Assembly: GCF_910596095.1 (NCBI RefSeq)
Contig: NC_056545.1
Location: 24,637,067 to 24,701,066 of the forward strand
Direction of reading: 5' to 3'
DNA length: 64,000 nucleotides
From: Thunnus maccoyii
Lineage: Eukaryota > Chordata > Actinopteri > Scombriformes > Scombridae
Of the stretch, positions 23,966 to 42,122 are shown in pieces. A program made the position numbers and the translations under genes. The stretch's first letter is position 1, and each line of letters starts with the position of its first letter. Below the pieces are notes generated by a model. That model worked only from the letters and a program-made list of their open reading frames with translations, was not told where the DNA came from and did no database searches.

Positions 23966-24334
23966 TAGGGCTGCAACTAATGATTATTTTCATTAGCAAT
24001 TAATCTGTCAGTTTTTTTTCTTGATTAATCAATTAGTTGTTTGGTCTATAAAATGTCAGAAAATTGTGAAAAATGTTGATCACTGTTTCCCAAAGCCCAA
24101 TATGACATCCTCAAATGTCTTGTTTTGTTCACAACCCAAATATATTCAGTTTACTGTCATAGAGGACTATAGAAACCAGAAAATATTCACATTTGAGAAA
24201 CTGGAATCAGATCATTTGGACATTTTATTTCCTTAGAAAAATGACTCCAAATGATTAATCAGTTATCAAAATAGTTGATGATTAATTCAATAGTTGACAA
24301 CTAATCAATTAATTGACTAATCGTTGCAGCTCTA
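23966..24334. mobile_element. Intact hAT-type MITE with perfect 8-base target duplication
   Basis: The element is 369 bases with ends TAGGGCTGCAACTA and the complement of TAGAGCTGCAACGATTAG. It is bordered by the identical octamer GACTGAAG at 23958-23965 and 24335-24342. An 8-base duplication is the hallmark of hAT transposition. The interior is AT-rich, full of GATTAATC-like words and without a transposase, so it is non-autonomous. Confidence 0.88.
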
Positions 24335-27154
24335 GACTGAAGGACAGAGGCAAGAGTATTTAACTGATAAGTTAAAAGACAGTGTCTTTTAAGTGGTATG
24401 TTTATTTAATGAAGCAGAGAAAATCATGTTTTTCTAAGGACAATGTCTAATCACTCTGTGATGTAAAGTGTATCTAGATGTAAAGTTGTCAATAGAGGCT
24501 GTTCATTATAGATGTCTTATAAATAAATGAGAAGTATATAACATTTATTCATAATGCTGCAGCCTGACAGACAGTATACAGTACAGGTCAGGACTGACTA
24601 ATTATAGGCTATGCCATAAACTCACATATTGTTGACTGATAGTTTTGTGTTCAAGGTTGACAGTTAATGTCTTTAGATAAGGCATATCAGTGTTTAACTT
24701 CATGTAACTCAGAAATTTAGTTTCAAAAATGTGAATCAATCAGAAAATGATTTACCTGGTCACATTGCTCAATGAATCCCCTCCAGAATCAACCATACCA
24801 GTATGTACAGAACATACTACTGCATGTAATGTTGTCATTGTGGGCAGGGTGAGATATTGGAGCATTGAACCGACCATAAGCACTGTATTTTCAACATTGC
24901 AACACTTTGTAAACATGCCGTCTGCTACTGAATTATCAGCCCAGCTGATAAACAAGAAGAAAACATGGTTGGTTGGTAATTGCACTGGATTGCCAGTATG
25001 TGCATGAGAAAATCACAAGTCACTTTCAAGTCTTAACTGGATTGAGGCTATTTAGGCTGCAGAGATCCCATCTCATCGTCCTCACACAGTGATCTATTAA
25101 GTTGGAACAACAGTACAATCGTTCAAGTAAGGCCCTGCATTAATATATCCACTGATGAGTTGGAGCCCAAAGACAGATGTGGCACAGACTACAACTCATG
25201 CCCCGTTTATTCCTTTTCCCCTTCTTGTAACCAATTTCTCTGATCCCTGAAGTGCAGTTGATTAAAGTAAATCTATCATTTGCTAAGAATCGTGAAAGTA
25301 CAAAGTCACTTCCAGACAGTATAATGAAACTTGAATAATTTGTCTTTGTGTGGCTTTACAGTATACTGACCAGACCTCCTTATGGGTGTAATTACAGGAG
25401 TAGTACACCTATGCTCTTGATTAATTACCCTAAAGTAGTCAGAGTAGTAGTCATTTTACTCTGCTAATAACCTGGCTCAGATATTCACCCATCTGCCTGT
25501 TCCTCACACTTATGCCCATTTGATATTATTACATCCCGTGTCAAAGAGATCAGGCTGTTTTAGGCTAATTGTGTCATAAATAATGGGTGCAATGTATGAT
25601 TGGCATTGAGGGTTCAGACATTTGGCATCAGGACGAAGTTACTGGAAGCTGAATCGCTGCTTAAAAGCATAAATCAAATTACTCATGGCTATTCACATTG
25701 CTCTCCACTGGGTTTGCACTTGCTGTGGGGAGTCAGAACTGTACACTCACTTAAGACATTAAATCTTCTCTTTCGATTGTCATAATGTTTTTTTGTCTTA
25801 AGGAATTATTTTAAGGAATGCTCATTTGTTTTATGTTGTTGTTGTAATGGCTTACAAATAGATTATAAATGTCGGTGTCGGGAAAGCGGCTGCTGCAAAC
25901 TTCTTCTGCCCCCTGCAGAGCTGAAATTGTGCCATAGTTTTTTTTTTTTCCTCATTTAAGAAGTTACAGGTGCAATATATACTAGCTATAATTTTGAACT
26001 CATGAGCTTCCTGTGTACTTGTATTTGGAATCATGAACATATTTGTAATTTCATGGCTTGCATGAGGTATTTACTGTAATTTCTTTCTTGGTGCTTATTC
26101 ATCTATGGTAGGAGAGGCTATAGTTTCTGTAATTAAATTGAGAAGTACAGACAGTCTTTGGCAGGGAAGCAGGTTGCTGCAGCACTATTACTTGCGTGAA
26201 CATAACTTATGTGTCTGTATAGTGAGGAGCGGTCACTGTTTATGAGCATGGCGACCTTCATCCAGTCACCTTGGCTATTTTAATGTCTGGAAATGTCAGA
26301 GACAAAGACTTCACACTGTGGGGGTGCACTGGGGACTGTATAGTTTTTTATTAGGTGTGAAAAGGTTTTAGTGAATCCAAGGTGTTGTTTTCTTTTTGTT
26401 GTTGATGGTTTAAACAACCTAGCTGAGAAAAAATAGTCCAAACAAAACAACATGGAGACTCAATGCTGCTAAAGCTTTTGTGATATTAGCATATTAGCAT
26501 GCTGATAATACAAAATCCAGGTGCTTCCACAGTCCATGCTTCCAGCAAAGAACAATGACCAAGATTTTAATAATAAAAATTTAATAATAATTTAATAATA
26601 ATAATAGTCACTGGGTGTAGCTTAGTACTTGTGAATTGGGCTTTAACCAAGGTTAAAAGTTGGTCTGAATGCTTGCATTTTTTTTGCTTTTTGCCACGTG
26701 TTCACTTCTGATTTCTGTGAAATCTGTAGGCAAAAGGGCAAATAAGACAATAATAATTCATTACTGATCAGTTGGCATGAAGATCAGGTCTGAGGCTGCA
26801 GGGTGGGCTGGGGTAGTGAAAAGGTCTGGCAGCCCGTGTTGGACAGTACTTGTGCTTTCTCCCTCTCTCTTTTATTTGGAAAATGCCAAAGAGAAAAACA
26901 AATCAAGTGAATTAGTCATTGTGATTATGAAAATGCCAATCTTTGCTTAGATAAAATTTTATTAGAAGATATCTGGCTCCTTAAAGATTTATTTCAACTT
27001 ACTGAAAGAAAATCCAAAATCAGAAAAAAATCTGAAATGAATGTAATGCATGTACTTTTTACCTGTTTAGATGTTTATATTATATATCTGACCTGCACCG
27101 TGTGTTTTTATCAGTTGGTATGAACATAGTTTAAAAGACAAACATTTGAGGTAA

Positions 27155-32865
<5,711 letters not shown>

Positions 32866-34630
32866 GAGGGAAAAGGCAGCAGAAGTGATGATGATGAAGA
32901 GAAAGACCCAACAGAGATCTAGTCTTCATGAGTGGATGAGTGGTTTGTGAGAAAAGGAAAGATTTTATTTGATAATTAATGGAGGAAAATGGTCTTTTTC
33001 CCCTTTAGGCTACATAAAGAAAGGAAAAGAATATGAGAAAAGAAAACCCTCATGTATTCATGTTAATAAGGGGGAATTGGTTATTTACAGTAAGTTGTAA
33101 CTGCCAAACTTCAGTAAAAGGCTCCGAGATCCACATTAGTCCAAATGTGGAAAAAAAACTGAGAAAACATTTAACATGAATACCAAGACACTTCTACTTT
33201 TCAACTATTTTCATGTGGTGTGTTCCATCACAGCATCGGTCTGCAGTAACATAACCACTGACAAGCAACATGTAGGTACTCAAGAACAGACTGCAAACAT
33301 GTGGGTTTTGAACTTTTTTTTTTTTTTTTTTTAAATAATGCATCTACTCATGAAAGCCATAATAACATATCGGGCGAAAGACTTGAGGGTCCAGTGTTGG
33401 GTCAGATTGACATGCACATGGAGTGCTTGTATTTACTATAGTTTAGTGTGCCGTTGTAGGCAAATTCATAGGAATTACTTGCAATATGTTAAAAGCAATA
33501 TAATGACTCGATTATTGTCTGTCACATTTAAAATGTGGATAAAATGGTGAGACATCTAGTTGTGTGTATGTCAGTAGTTCTCCACTCTCAGGACCCCAAG
33601 TACTGATTTTATTTAAATTAAAGCGTCTAGTATAGACTGGTTTGGGTCGGGGATGCCACGAATGATGCCATGAATAGACTTAAAACCCACTAGGAGAGAA
33701 AAACATCAGCACTTGGGATGTTGAAGACTGGACTTGGGAACCACTGGTCTACATAGGTGCAGGATTCTTTATAAAAGGTTGTGCAATGGATTTGTTGTCC
33801 AGGAGAGGTGCATATGAAGACTGTGTACGCATAAAATGCTCTACTTGGAAGGTAATATATTCAGTGTTGTTTGTAAATCCTATTGACACACAAAAGACTG
33901 GCATCCATACAAGCAAAGCGTGTGCGTACGTACGTGTGCAGTCAAAACCAGTGAGCTACACTGAGATCAGGGAAGAACACTCTTTGACATTAAAGCCAGT
34001 GTGGCAACAACAGTGGTTAGACAAGAAATGCATATGCCTCATCTGCTTTTTTTATACCATCGCCCTCCAATAGATCGAACCACTATTTTTGACTCCAGCA
34101 GCTGTGCTGTTCAAAAGTAATGGTCTGACCTATGTAACCTGTTTCATTTTGGGGCTTTAATGTGTAACACTAACCCACACGATTGGTGTAACCCATATTT
34201 GCAAGGTGTATGATAAGATTTAGCTGCATTTTCTGCAGTAGTGAAGAAAGTTGCATAAAAGATCTCAGTTGATTCAATGCGAGATCCCTCCTTTGTGTAC
34301 GTACGTCTGTTTAACTTGTAAGTGCCCGTAGTGGGCTCAGGGCAACAAGAAATGCAACATATGCAACATCTTCCTTTAGGATGTTGAAACCTTGTCTGAC
34401 AACATCCTCAAAGTCCTACTCATTGTTCAGCAGGTTTGTATACTTACAATATAAATGATCATTATAGTAAGCTTCACATGCAATGCACAGCTAATGTATC
34501 TGATGTAAAAATCAGATCCCTAAAAAAAAAAAAAAATTTAGTGGCCAAAGGGCCATTAATCTTTTAGCCATGTACAGTTCCATTTAAATAAAGAGAAACA
34601 TGCAATTTATAATGAAAGATAATAAAGCCA
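32866..34630 (+). other. esrra: esrra 3' untranslated region (approximate)
   Basis: After the stop codon no further coding exon is seen. AATAAA signals occur at 34587-34592 and 34621-34626, which would give a 3' UTR of about 1.7 kb. Poly(T) near 33308-33332 and a small hAT-like element (33572-33746) lie inside it. The true 3' end cannot be read from sequence alone; earlier non-canonical signals are possible. Confidence 0.4.
33572..33746. mobile_element. Small hAT-like MITE remnant in the esrra 3' UTR region
   Basis: The ends read CAGTAGTTCTCC and the complement of CAGTGGTTCCCAAG, close to the ends of the element at 53825-54149. The flanking octamers GTGTATGT and GTCTACAT agree at 5 of 8 positions, consistent with an eroded hAT duplication but not proof of it. 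There is no coding content in its 175 bases. Confidence 0.45.
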
Positions 34631-36139
34631 GCAAATGTGATACAGATTCCCCATTACGATTATGCTGTATTTGTGCAGCTTATAGTGTACTGAAATTTGT
34701 AAAAACTTGAAACTTGCTTTTCCTTTCTAGGATTTAAGGGTATTTTAATTACATTGTGAAAACACTTGTGGGTTTGGTATTGAAATGAAGCTGTCCATTC
34801 TGGATATTAGGAATGCTACTTGTTTTTTTTTTGTTTTTTTTTTTTTCATATAAGCAGTGTGTGTTTTCTGAAGCTGATTGTCATTTTAGGGATCAATTTA
34901 CATGGCTCTATACATCCTGCGACATGGTGAGGCTACAGAGGGCTACCTCAGGAGGCAGAGTAAGCCAGATGGCCAAGTAACTGTGGAGACAAATGTAATT
35001 CTTGATCTTTTGATTTGTCTGGTTAAATTTGGATATTGGGTATATTGAATGTCTTGCAGTTGCGCAAACGCCTGAGATCATTTTTTCTTTGTTTTCATAA
35101 CTTTAAGGTGTATATGGCTCATTAATCGCGCTTTACAAGATTCCCCGTGGTACAAAGTATCTCACATGGGAGGGCAAGCAAATAGTTGGTGTGGTTCCAC
35201 AGGATTAACGGTGCACCTCAGAAACACAGCTCATTTATGGCAGTTCAAACTGAAACACACAGGTATTATATTAACAACAGCTAGCACTGTGGAGCAGGGG
35301 CTGATACTGTCTGATTCACCTGTTTGGATGTGTTTTCACTCATCTTGTTCAGTTCTTCATGGGCCTCAAACATGTGAAGTAATACAGCATTTAATAGGTT
35401 TCAGCTTCCTGTCATCTAAAACATGCTTTTGGTGTCTGATTTGCTTACTGAACCTAATTTCTCAAGTAGCAATCAGAATTCTGAAACAAACAAATATAGA
35501 TGCATGGGTCCACTAAGAGCTGTTACAAGTTTCTCAATACAGTATAAACTTGGTCATTTACACACAGGTAGTATTTTCTTTAGCCTAAAATATGTATATT
35601 TAGGTACGGTGGGTTAGGGTGGAGGGTGGGTCATTTGCAGTCACTGTTTAAATTATACAGTCATTTGTAGTTTCTACTAAATACGTGCGCATTAATATAA
35701 ATGAGCAATACAATAAATTACCAAACCTCACACATTTCCTTGTATAGCCACACTGTACATTTAACATTGCCAGTTATAATGAAGAATAGCTACTAAACGT
35801 TATATTATTTAGAAGTTCAAATCAATGTTTGTATTTTGAAAGACTATTTAAATGATTAAATTCTATTTTTTACTCAATTTACTGTTGTTTGTTGACACTG
35901 CTTTATTTTTGTGTGTGATATTGGCTGTGAATTTCTGTGTGTAGGCTTTTTTTTTTTCATTTAGATAAAACAGTTTGATGTCCTTGTCTAAACATGTCCA
36001 CATAAAAAATCACTGTGAAAAAAGTGAGATCATCCACTGTCTAAAGCAACAGGGAGTGGATTATTGTAGGTGCTTTGTGTTGTGTAATAAATGGACACAC
36101 CACCACCACCACATATCATTGGTCTCATCTCTACCTGCG

Positions 36140-36179
36140 TATGTTTATGTATGTGTATGTGTATGTGTGTGTGTGTGTT
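36140..36179. repeat. TG/TATG microsatellite
   Basis: TGTATG units grade into a pure TG run, about 40 bases, in the esrra-prdx5 intergenic region. Confidence 0.85.
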
Positions 36180-36489
36180 AGATGGGACTACTGTTGGAAC
36201 TTTCAACTTCATAATTAATATTTTTGACCATGCAGTGCATGTTACACCCTTAACTGATGATGATGAGACTTCTCATGCAGTTGCTGAACTGGGCCTGAGA
36301 AATGAATACATAAGAGTAAAATAATCAAAGGATGGTAGGATGTAGGTGTCAAATATGTGAAACAGCATTGGAAGCTGTGCCCTCAGTGGTTTTGTTATTC
36401 TGCTTAGTCCCCTGTTATAAGTAGCTGGGTATCTGCTCAGATGAAAAATTATCTTTTAAAACTCATGTTGAAGAACTGCCTAAGAAATT

Positions 36490-37110
36490 CAATTTACATT
36501 TCTTTATTAGAAACAAGCAGTGCTTCTCTTTCAGCAGTAGACTGCAGATTGTACGCAGCATTTTGCAGCAGTGCTTGACTATGCAGATGCTCATACGCTC
36601 AAACTCCCTTGATGCTGTCTATCTATTACAGGTGACAGTTTTAGAGCCCATCATTGGATCCTTTATGAGATGGTCGGGTGGACATCACTTACAACTAGAA
36701 GGGAACAACACTGTCTCGTTTTTATTTATAAAGCCATCCTAAATAAGCTACAATTTTACTTATCATCACTTTTAAGACTTTAAGAAACTGTAGTGAGCGT
36801 ACTTGTTCACAAGATTGCATTACCTTGGATATCCCATATATGAATACGGAAATGGGAAAAACTGCATTCATTTATTATCACTATTATTGATACTACTACT
36901 ATTATCACGCTATAATATATCACTGTCTTTTCTTTGTGTTCTTTTGTATTTTATAAGTCATTTATCGTATATTTTTGCTGTATTTATGTATAAGATTGTT
37001 TATTTCAGACTTTTTGTTACATGGCTTGTTTAGGTTTTGTATTTGCAGGGCACCGTTGTGAGTGAGAGCTTTACTCTCAGTTGGTATTCCCTGAATAAAT
37101 AAAGGTTTTC
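36490..37110 (+). mobile_element. 5'-truncated LINE remnant (end of the reverse transcriptase ORF plus 3' tail)
   Basis: Allowing one frameshift near 36630, the + strand translates to a recognisable non-LTR ORF2 C-terminal segment with motifs such as HHWILYEMVGW and RREQHCLVFIYKAIL. It is followed by stops and an AT-rich tail that ends TTCCCTGAATAAATAAAGG at about 37100. A reverse transcriptase core is absent, as in a 5'-truncated insertion. The clade (L2/Rex1-like or another) cannot be decided by eye. Confidence 0.65.
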
Positions 37111-37399
37111 TATCTAGTTTGTTTGGGATAGCCATAAGTGTGCTTGAGTTAGTATTAAATATGCTCAGAATAACCCGGTGAGAGTTTTCAACTGGCTCCA
37201 ACATTATTTCAGCTAATAATAAAATAAAGTAATCTTTTTTTCCCCTACAATATAATGCAGGGTTTGCCTTGCCTGATATTTAACAGATAGATAGAAGCCT
37301 TGATGAATTTGACCAATCTTGTCATGTCTCTACCTGCAGCTTTCAATTGATGTCAAACGATTAAAACTACTGTTCACAAAGCACCACTCATCTACTACA

Positions 37400-37644
37400 T
37401 TAGACGTATGGCTTCTTGCTAGCAGATGGCGCAGGAAATAAAGATTTAGTAGGCCCAAATCTGGAAGCGAGGTTAAATCCCAGCAGCCAAACTCAATGCG
37501 AGACTGTCAGTAACAGTACGGAGAAGCAAAGTCAGGTCGAGGTGTGTCCCGGCTTTAAACGGAGCGCAGGAGCCATACGTCCTGCAACCTCATCGACAGA
37601 TACTGTGAAACGCTAACAGCTAGCCGGTTAAATAACAAGCTACG
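37400..37644 (+). promoter_or_regulatory. prdx5: Promoter and 5' UTR region of prdx5
   Basis: This is a locally CpG-enriched stretch directly upstream of the prdx5 ATG, without a TATA box in the usual position. In human the gene TRMT112 runs away from this promoter on the other strand; the reverse strand here shows no trmt112 first exon. Limits are approximate. Confidence 0.4.
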
Positions 37645-40600
37645 ATGCTTTCAATCACATCCTCTCTCATCAGAAGCAGCCGTGTCGTCCAGTGCTCAAC
37701 AAGGCTGATCCACACTTCTCCTCTCGCCAAAATGCCAATTCAGGTAAGACTTGCGTGCGTTTTATCTAACGTTAGCTGAGTGTGCTGCATGGTGTATTCA
37801 AAGACTCACAGATGTCGTTGTATTTTCCTGCCTGTGAATTAGACAAACTGCACCGTTATTCGTCTCTCTTTGAGTAGCTCACAGTGCTCACTCCCTCTCT
37901 GGCACTGGTCGCCATGATGTCAACCGTTAGCTAGGAATGAGAGGATTTGTTTATTTCTTTATCACAACTACAACGGCCCCCTCTGCACTTTACCAGCTAC
38001 TTCCTTCACACCTCTCTGACTTGATTTGAACGTCACATAAAGCAAACTGTCAATGATTACACTGCTGCGTCGCCACTCGGGCTTTCACGCCTTATTAAAG
38101 GCCTGTGTAGTTCAAATTAATCTTGCGTTGCCCTGCTTCAGTTTCTGTCTTTAATGTAGCGTTAGTTTAAGCATAACTTCACATGTTACACGTCAGTTAA
38201 CTTACTCAAAGTGCGCTTGCACTTCACAGCTGATCTGCGCACACATATGAATGTATTTAATATCCTCAAGTATTTCACGCTGACAGTTAAAGTGTTCAAA
38301 TATTTATTAGGGCTTTTTGAAGCAGCTTTTAAGCACTCAGTGTGATTTGCGTTAAGTGTGACACTAAATCCGTCCGTCAATGTCAGTCTTAAATAATTTG
38401 AAAGAAGCCGTTCAGCCATTTTTAAACACGCACTTGAATCTGGGTCGTGTCTACATGGTAACCCTAGTTTTGCGAAACTCTCTTGAGCCGCTTCAAAACA
38501 TCCTTGTGTCGCTGTTTTCAGAAGTGACAACACTGTGGTTAAAGTATGTTTAAGTTTAGGCACAAAATCTACTTGGTTTGGGTCAAAATGAAAACATGAA
38601 ACGTGTTGTGGATTAAAGTTAAGACTGCCTTGCAAATCCCGCGAGAGTTTTCACAACTCGAGGGTTATCGTGTAGACCATGCAGTCAATGGTATTTATAT
38701 ATAGTCAATAGTGCAGACACGCATCTGTATATGGGGGTTTGTCGCCCTCCAGAGGCCAGCAGCCAAATTGTGCGCCTATTACAAGGTGATCAACTCTTTA
38801 CTAAACCACGAGGCCTTAATCTAAGCTTTAACGAGAGGTCTAATTGGAGGTTTATTTTAATAATCCGTTATTAAATTGAGTAAGACAATAGCATTACTAG
38901 GCTATACTGTACGCAGGTGATGTGTATGTTGTGCAACTATGCTGACACTTTCTGACCTATTAAACAGATTCTAACAGTGAGGAAAGCAATGCTTACAATG
39001 GCCTGTGGGGGGAGATAAAAATAAGTACTGGCATTATTTTGATGTGGGAATTTTAAAAAAATAATAATTTTGTTGTATATTATCATCTCAATCCCAATTA
39101 GGTAGGTGAACATCTTCCAGCAGTGGAGGTCCAGGAGGGGGAGCCAGGAAACAAGGTGTCTATGGATCAGCTCTTCAAGGGGAAAAAGGGAGTCCTCTTT
39201 GCTGTACCGGGAGCTTTCACCCCTGGTTGTTCCAAGGTGAGTCCACACTGTTCACTTTACTTGTCATGTCTTGGGCACAATGATCTTTGCATCAGTTGAC
39301 AACATTTCTCTTGTTGCTTTCAGACTCACCTCCCAGGTTTTGTGCAGCAGGCCGAGGACTTGAGGGGTAAAGGTATCCAAGAGGTTGCCTGCATTTCTGT
39401 CAATGATGCATTTGTCATGGCTGCCTGGGGAAAGGAGCATGGAGCAGATGGCAAGGTATAGACTAGAGTTTTTGTGTGACATGCAATTTCTGCCACAACC
39501 TGCACCAAGTCTACAAAGTCAAACTGTGAGATAAAAGCTGACCACTTATTATAATCATTCAGAGGTTAATAATATGATTATTCACACATCCTAGATGTTA
39601 GAGAGCCATGGACAATTCCTGTCCAACATTTTGTATGCTGAAAGTAAATATGGAATTTCGATTTGGCACCCGTTTGTGGTGGATTTGACCAGTGAGTAGT
39701 CCAGCAATCTGCCACACATTATCACAGTGCACTAGGCTGTTTGGTCTCTCTAACAGCAACATGCTCACAGTTGACCATAAAGGAAAGGTGAAGTATCACA
39801 CTCGTAATATATTCTAAGCACTGACATTATCCTTGAGTCTGTCGACACAGCAGTTATACTTAGATTATTGAGCTTGCTGCTACTTTCTTCTCCAGGTTCG
39901 AATGCTGGCTGATCCTACTGGGGCATTTACAAAGGTAAAATAAATCCTCTGGTATACTATATGTACTCTCCATTTGAAGTTTCAGGTCTGTGTGCACTGA
40001 TCGGTCTTTTTCTCTCTGCTTCTTAGGCCGTTGACTTGTTACTTGACAATGATCAGATTGTGCAGGTACTTGGGAACAAGCGATCCAAGAGGTACGGATA
40101 TTTCTTCCTGTTTCAGTTTTTTAGCAAAACATTAATATAGCATATGTGTTTAAGCTGGACTTTTTTAATCTATTAAATCCAATGTAAACTCAGACCGTGT
40201 CCAAAAATACTCCCTATTTACTACAATAGTGCATTTAACTGTCCACCATTTGATTTGAGTGTATGAATTTAGAATGTGAAATGTACAAACTATATTGTGC
40301 CAAGTCAATTATTCCTGCAACCAAAGGAAAGAAGTAGTAGCCATGGTGTGTACAATACTTTCTGCTAACAATCCCACTATGCAATACGTTGCATTTTTAT
40401 AAATGCTAAAATTATCGTCATGTGACTCTGCACCTGTCAGTGATGCATGATGATAATGATTTGTGTCATCATGTGAGGAAATGGTGAATGGTTGAACAAG
40501 GGAGTGATTTCGGACACAGCCTCAGACGTGCAACCTCTTTTTGTTTGCAGACACACACAGATACAGGTACATGTAGGCATATAAGAGTCCTTGAACGTCT

Positions 40601-40910
40601 GCCATTAGACTCTCCTCTGGTGCAAAGATCAATGACAACATCAGTTTTCACATAAATACTAGATTAGATATCAAGGCATATTTTCATCTAAAATCAAATC
40701 CCTTTTTCACATCAGATGCATCAGACTGAGTAAGTGTCTGGCTTTTACAGTCACATTTGAAGTTCATAGCTATGAACCAGTGTGTACTTCATCCTGCGTT
40801 TCAGATATTCCATGTTGGTGGAAGATGGAGTCGTGAAGAAGATCAACGTGGAGCCTGATGGCACTGGGCTGACCTGCAGCCTTGCTTCCAGTATTCTGTC
40901 TGAGCTGTAG
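37645..40910 (+). CDS. prdx5: Peroxiredoxin 5 (atypical 2-Cys, mitochondrial), six exons
   Basis: Exons are 37645-37743, 39102-39236, 39324-39455, 39896-39934, 40027-40091 and 40805-40910, all GT/AG and in phase, encoding 191 residues. Peroxiredoxin 5 reduces hydrogen peroxide, alkyl peroxides and peroxynitrite using thioredoxin (family knowledge). The peroxidatic cysteine is Cys76 in PGAFTPGCSK. The resolving cysteine is Cys181 in GTGLTCSL, and a third conserved cysteine, Cys101, lies in VACISVNDAF. The first 29 residues are rich in Ser, Arg and hydrophobics with no acidic residue, a typical mitochondrial presequence. A second Met at residue 30 could start a cytosolic form, as in mammals. 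The C-terminus is SEL, whereas the human protein ends SQL, a peroxisomal signal. Phase and family alignment support every junction. Confidence 0.95.
38535..38700. repeat. Possible dispersed repeat in prdx5 intron 1
   Basis: The stretch around GTTTAAGTTTAGGCAC followed by ACTTGGTTTGGGTC resembles a repeat phrase common in teleost introns. No second copy was found in this window and no ends were defined, so the call is weak. Confidence 0.25.
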
Positions 40911-41146
40911 GCTTTTTCAGAGCTTATTGAACCAAACTACAAACCTTCAGTTACTGTAAAAGCTGCACTAACAAACCCCAATACAAACCCGTTAAAGTTT
41001 CCTCCTCTTCTCAAAGATGGATGCAAATGCCACATGCATACTAGTATTAAAAACAGAGCTGGAAGGTACTTAATGCGCACAACTATGTGATGAATGACAC
41101 TCCAAAGGACTGTACATCATCCTCTGTATTCTGTTCCTTGATAGTA

Positions 41147-41152
41147 AATAAA
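41147..41152 (+). terminator. prdx5: Poly(A) signal of prdx5
   Basis: A canonical AATAAA lies 237 bases after the stop codon, followed by a T-rich stretch. This would give a short 3' UTR and leaves about 830 bases before the banf1 promoter. Confidence 0.65.
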
Positions 41153-41985
41153 AGTCACCCCGAAAGCAATAATCACTGTTTTCCTGTATTGCTTTTAGTG
41201 TAATTTAAGTGTTATTTAGTGAATATTAATTAAAAAATCCTGCAGCTGTGACCTTTTTTATAATAAAAGATGCAAGAAGATAAACGCCCAGTGTCATGAT
41301 GTTTTATGTCATGAAGTACAATACAAACAAGGCACTTTGCCTCAGAGTAAAAGAACTAAAGTAATCAACATTGGCCATCTGAAAGTGGATTTGGATAACA
41401 GGGCAGACAAGCACATTGTATTAAAAATAGCTGAGTTTAATCCACCTTACACACTCATGCGGAATTTATGCAAATTAGAAGTTTCAGAAACACATTTCAT
41501 TAATCATGTAATACTGTCAGTGTCACTATATGTGGGCTTTTGAGGTTTGGCAACATGTATGAGCAGAAATGTGCATTGCCTCAGTTATTTGAAATTTACA
41601 GTGTTTAAGTTTAGAAAGTATGAACCAATCTTTGGTCAGTTTGTTATAATTTTCAACATTACTTGATAATTGTATTAATCTGAAGGCCACTGATCTACAT
41701 GACTATGAAAGGTACATGAAGATTATGCCCATGAATGCTGTGTGAATTTTCACTCAGATCTATGCAAAATTGGGATATGAGACCACATTGAATTTCTGCA
41801 AGAAAAGGCTGCAAACTAGGTGAAGATGTAGAAAATTTGCTCTTGTGGATATAAAATTCAACCATCAACATATAGAAAACGACAATGTGCTGAAAGGAGC
41901 TGTTTTTGTGCTGGTAAAATATAACATCATATAAAGTAAAAGTATAAGGCTCAGCCAACTACCAGAATAAACATCCGCTGTTGCG

Positions 41986-42122
41986 TGACGTCACCAAGTG
42001 ACGTAGAGGAACAAGAAGAGAGCGCGTTGCATTGTGGTCACCGGGGTGTGTGTGATTTGTACAGAAACAGAAACTAACGTTACACGGCAGACAGACACAG
42101 ACAGACCCAGACACATTGGAAG
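41986..42122 (+). promoter_or_regulatory. banf1: banf1 promoter with consensus CRE and untranslated exon 1
   Basis: A perfect palindromic CRE, TGACGTCA, lies at 41986-41993, and a second half site TGACG follows within 15 bases. A CpG-rich leader then runs to a consensus donor (GGAAG|GTAAGT) at 42122/42123. The banf1 coding exon 2 starts after an acceptor at 43570, so this is the natural first exon. The transcription start is probably near 42030-42060. CREB/ATF control is inferred from the motif. Confidence 0.65.

Noticed and set aside
41337-41543. A 68-codon frame between prdx5 and banf1
   Set aside because: It lies downstream of the prdx5 poly(A) signal and has no splice sites or family resemblance.
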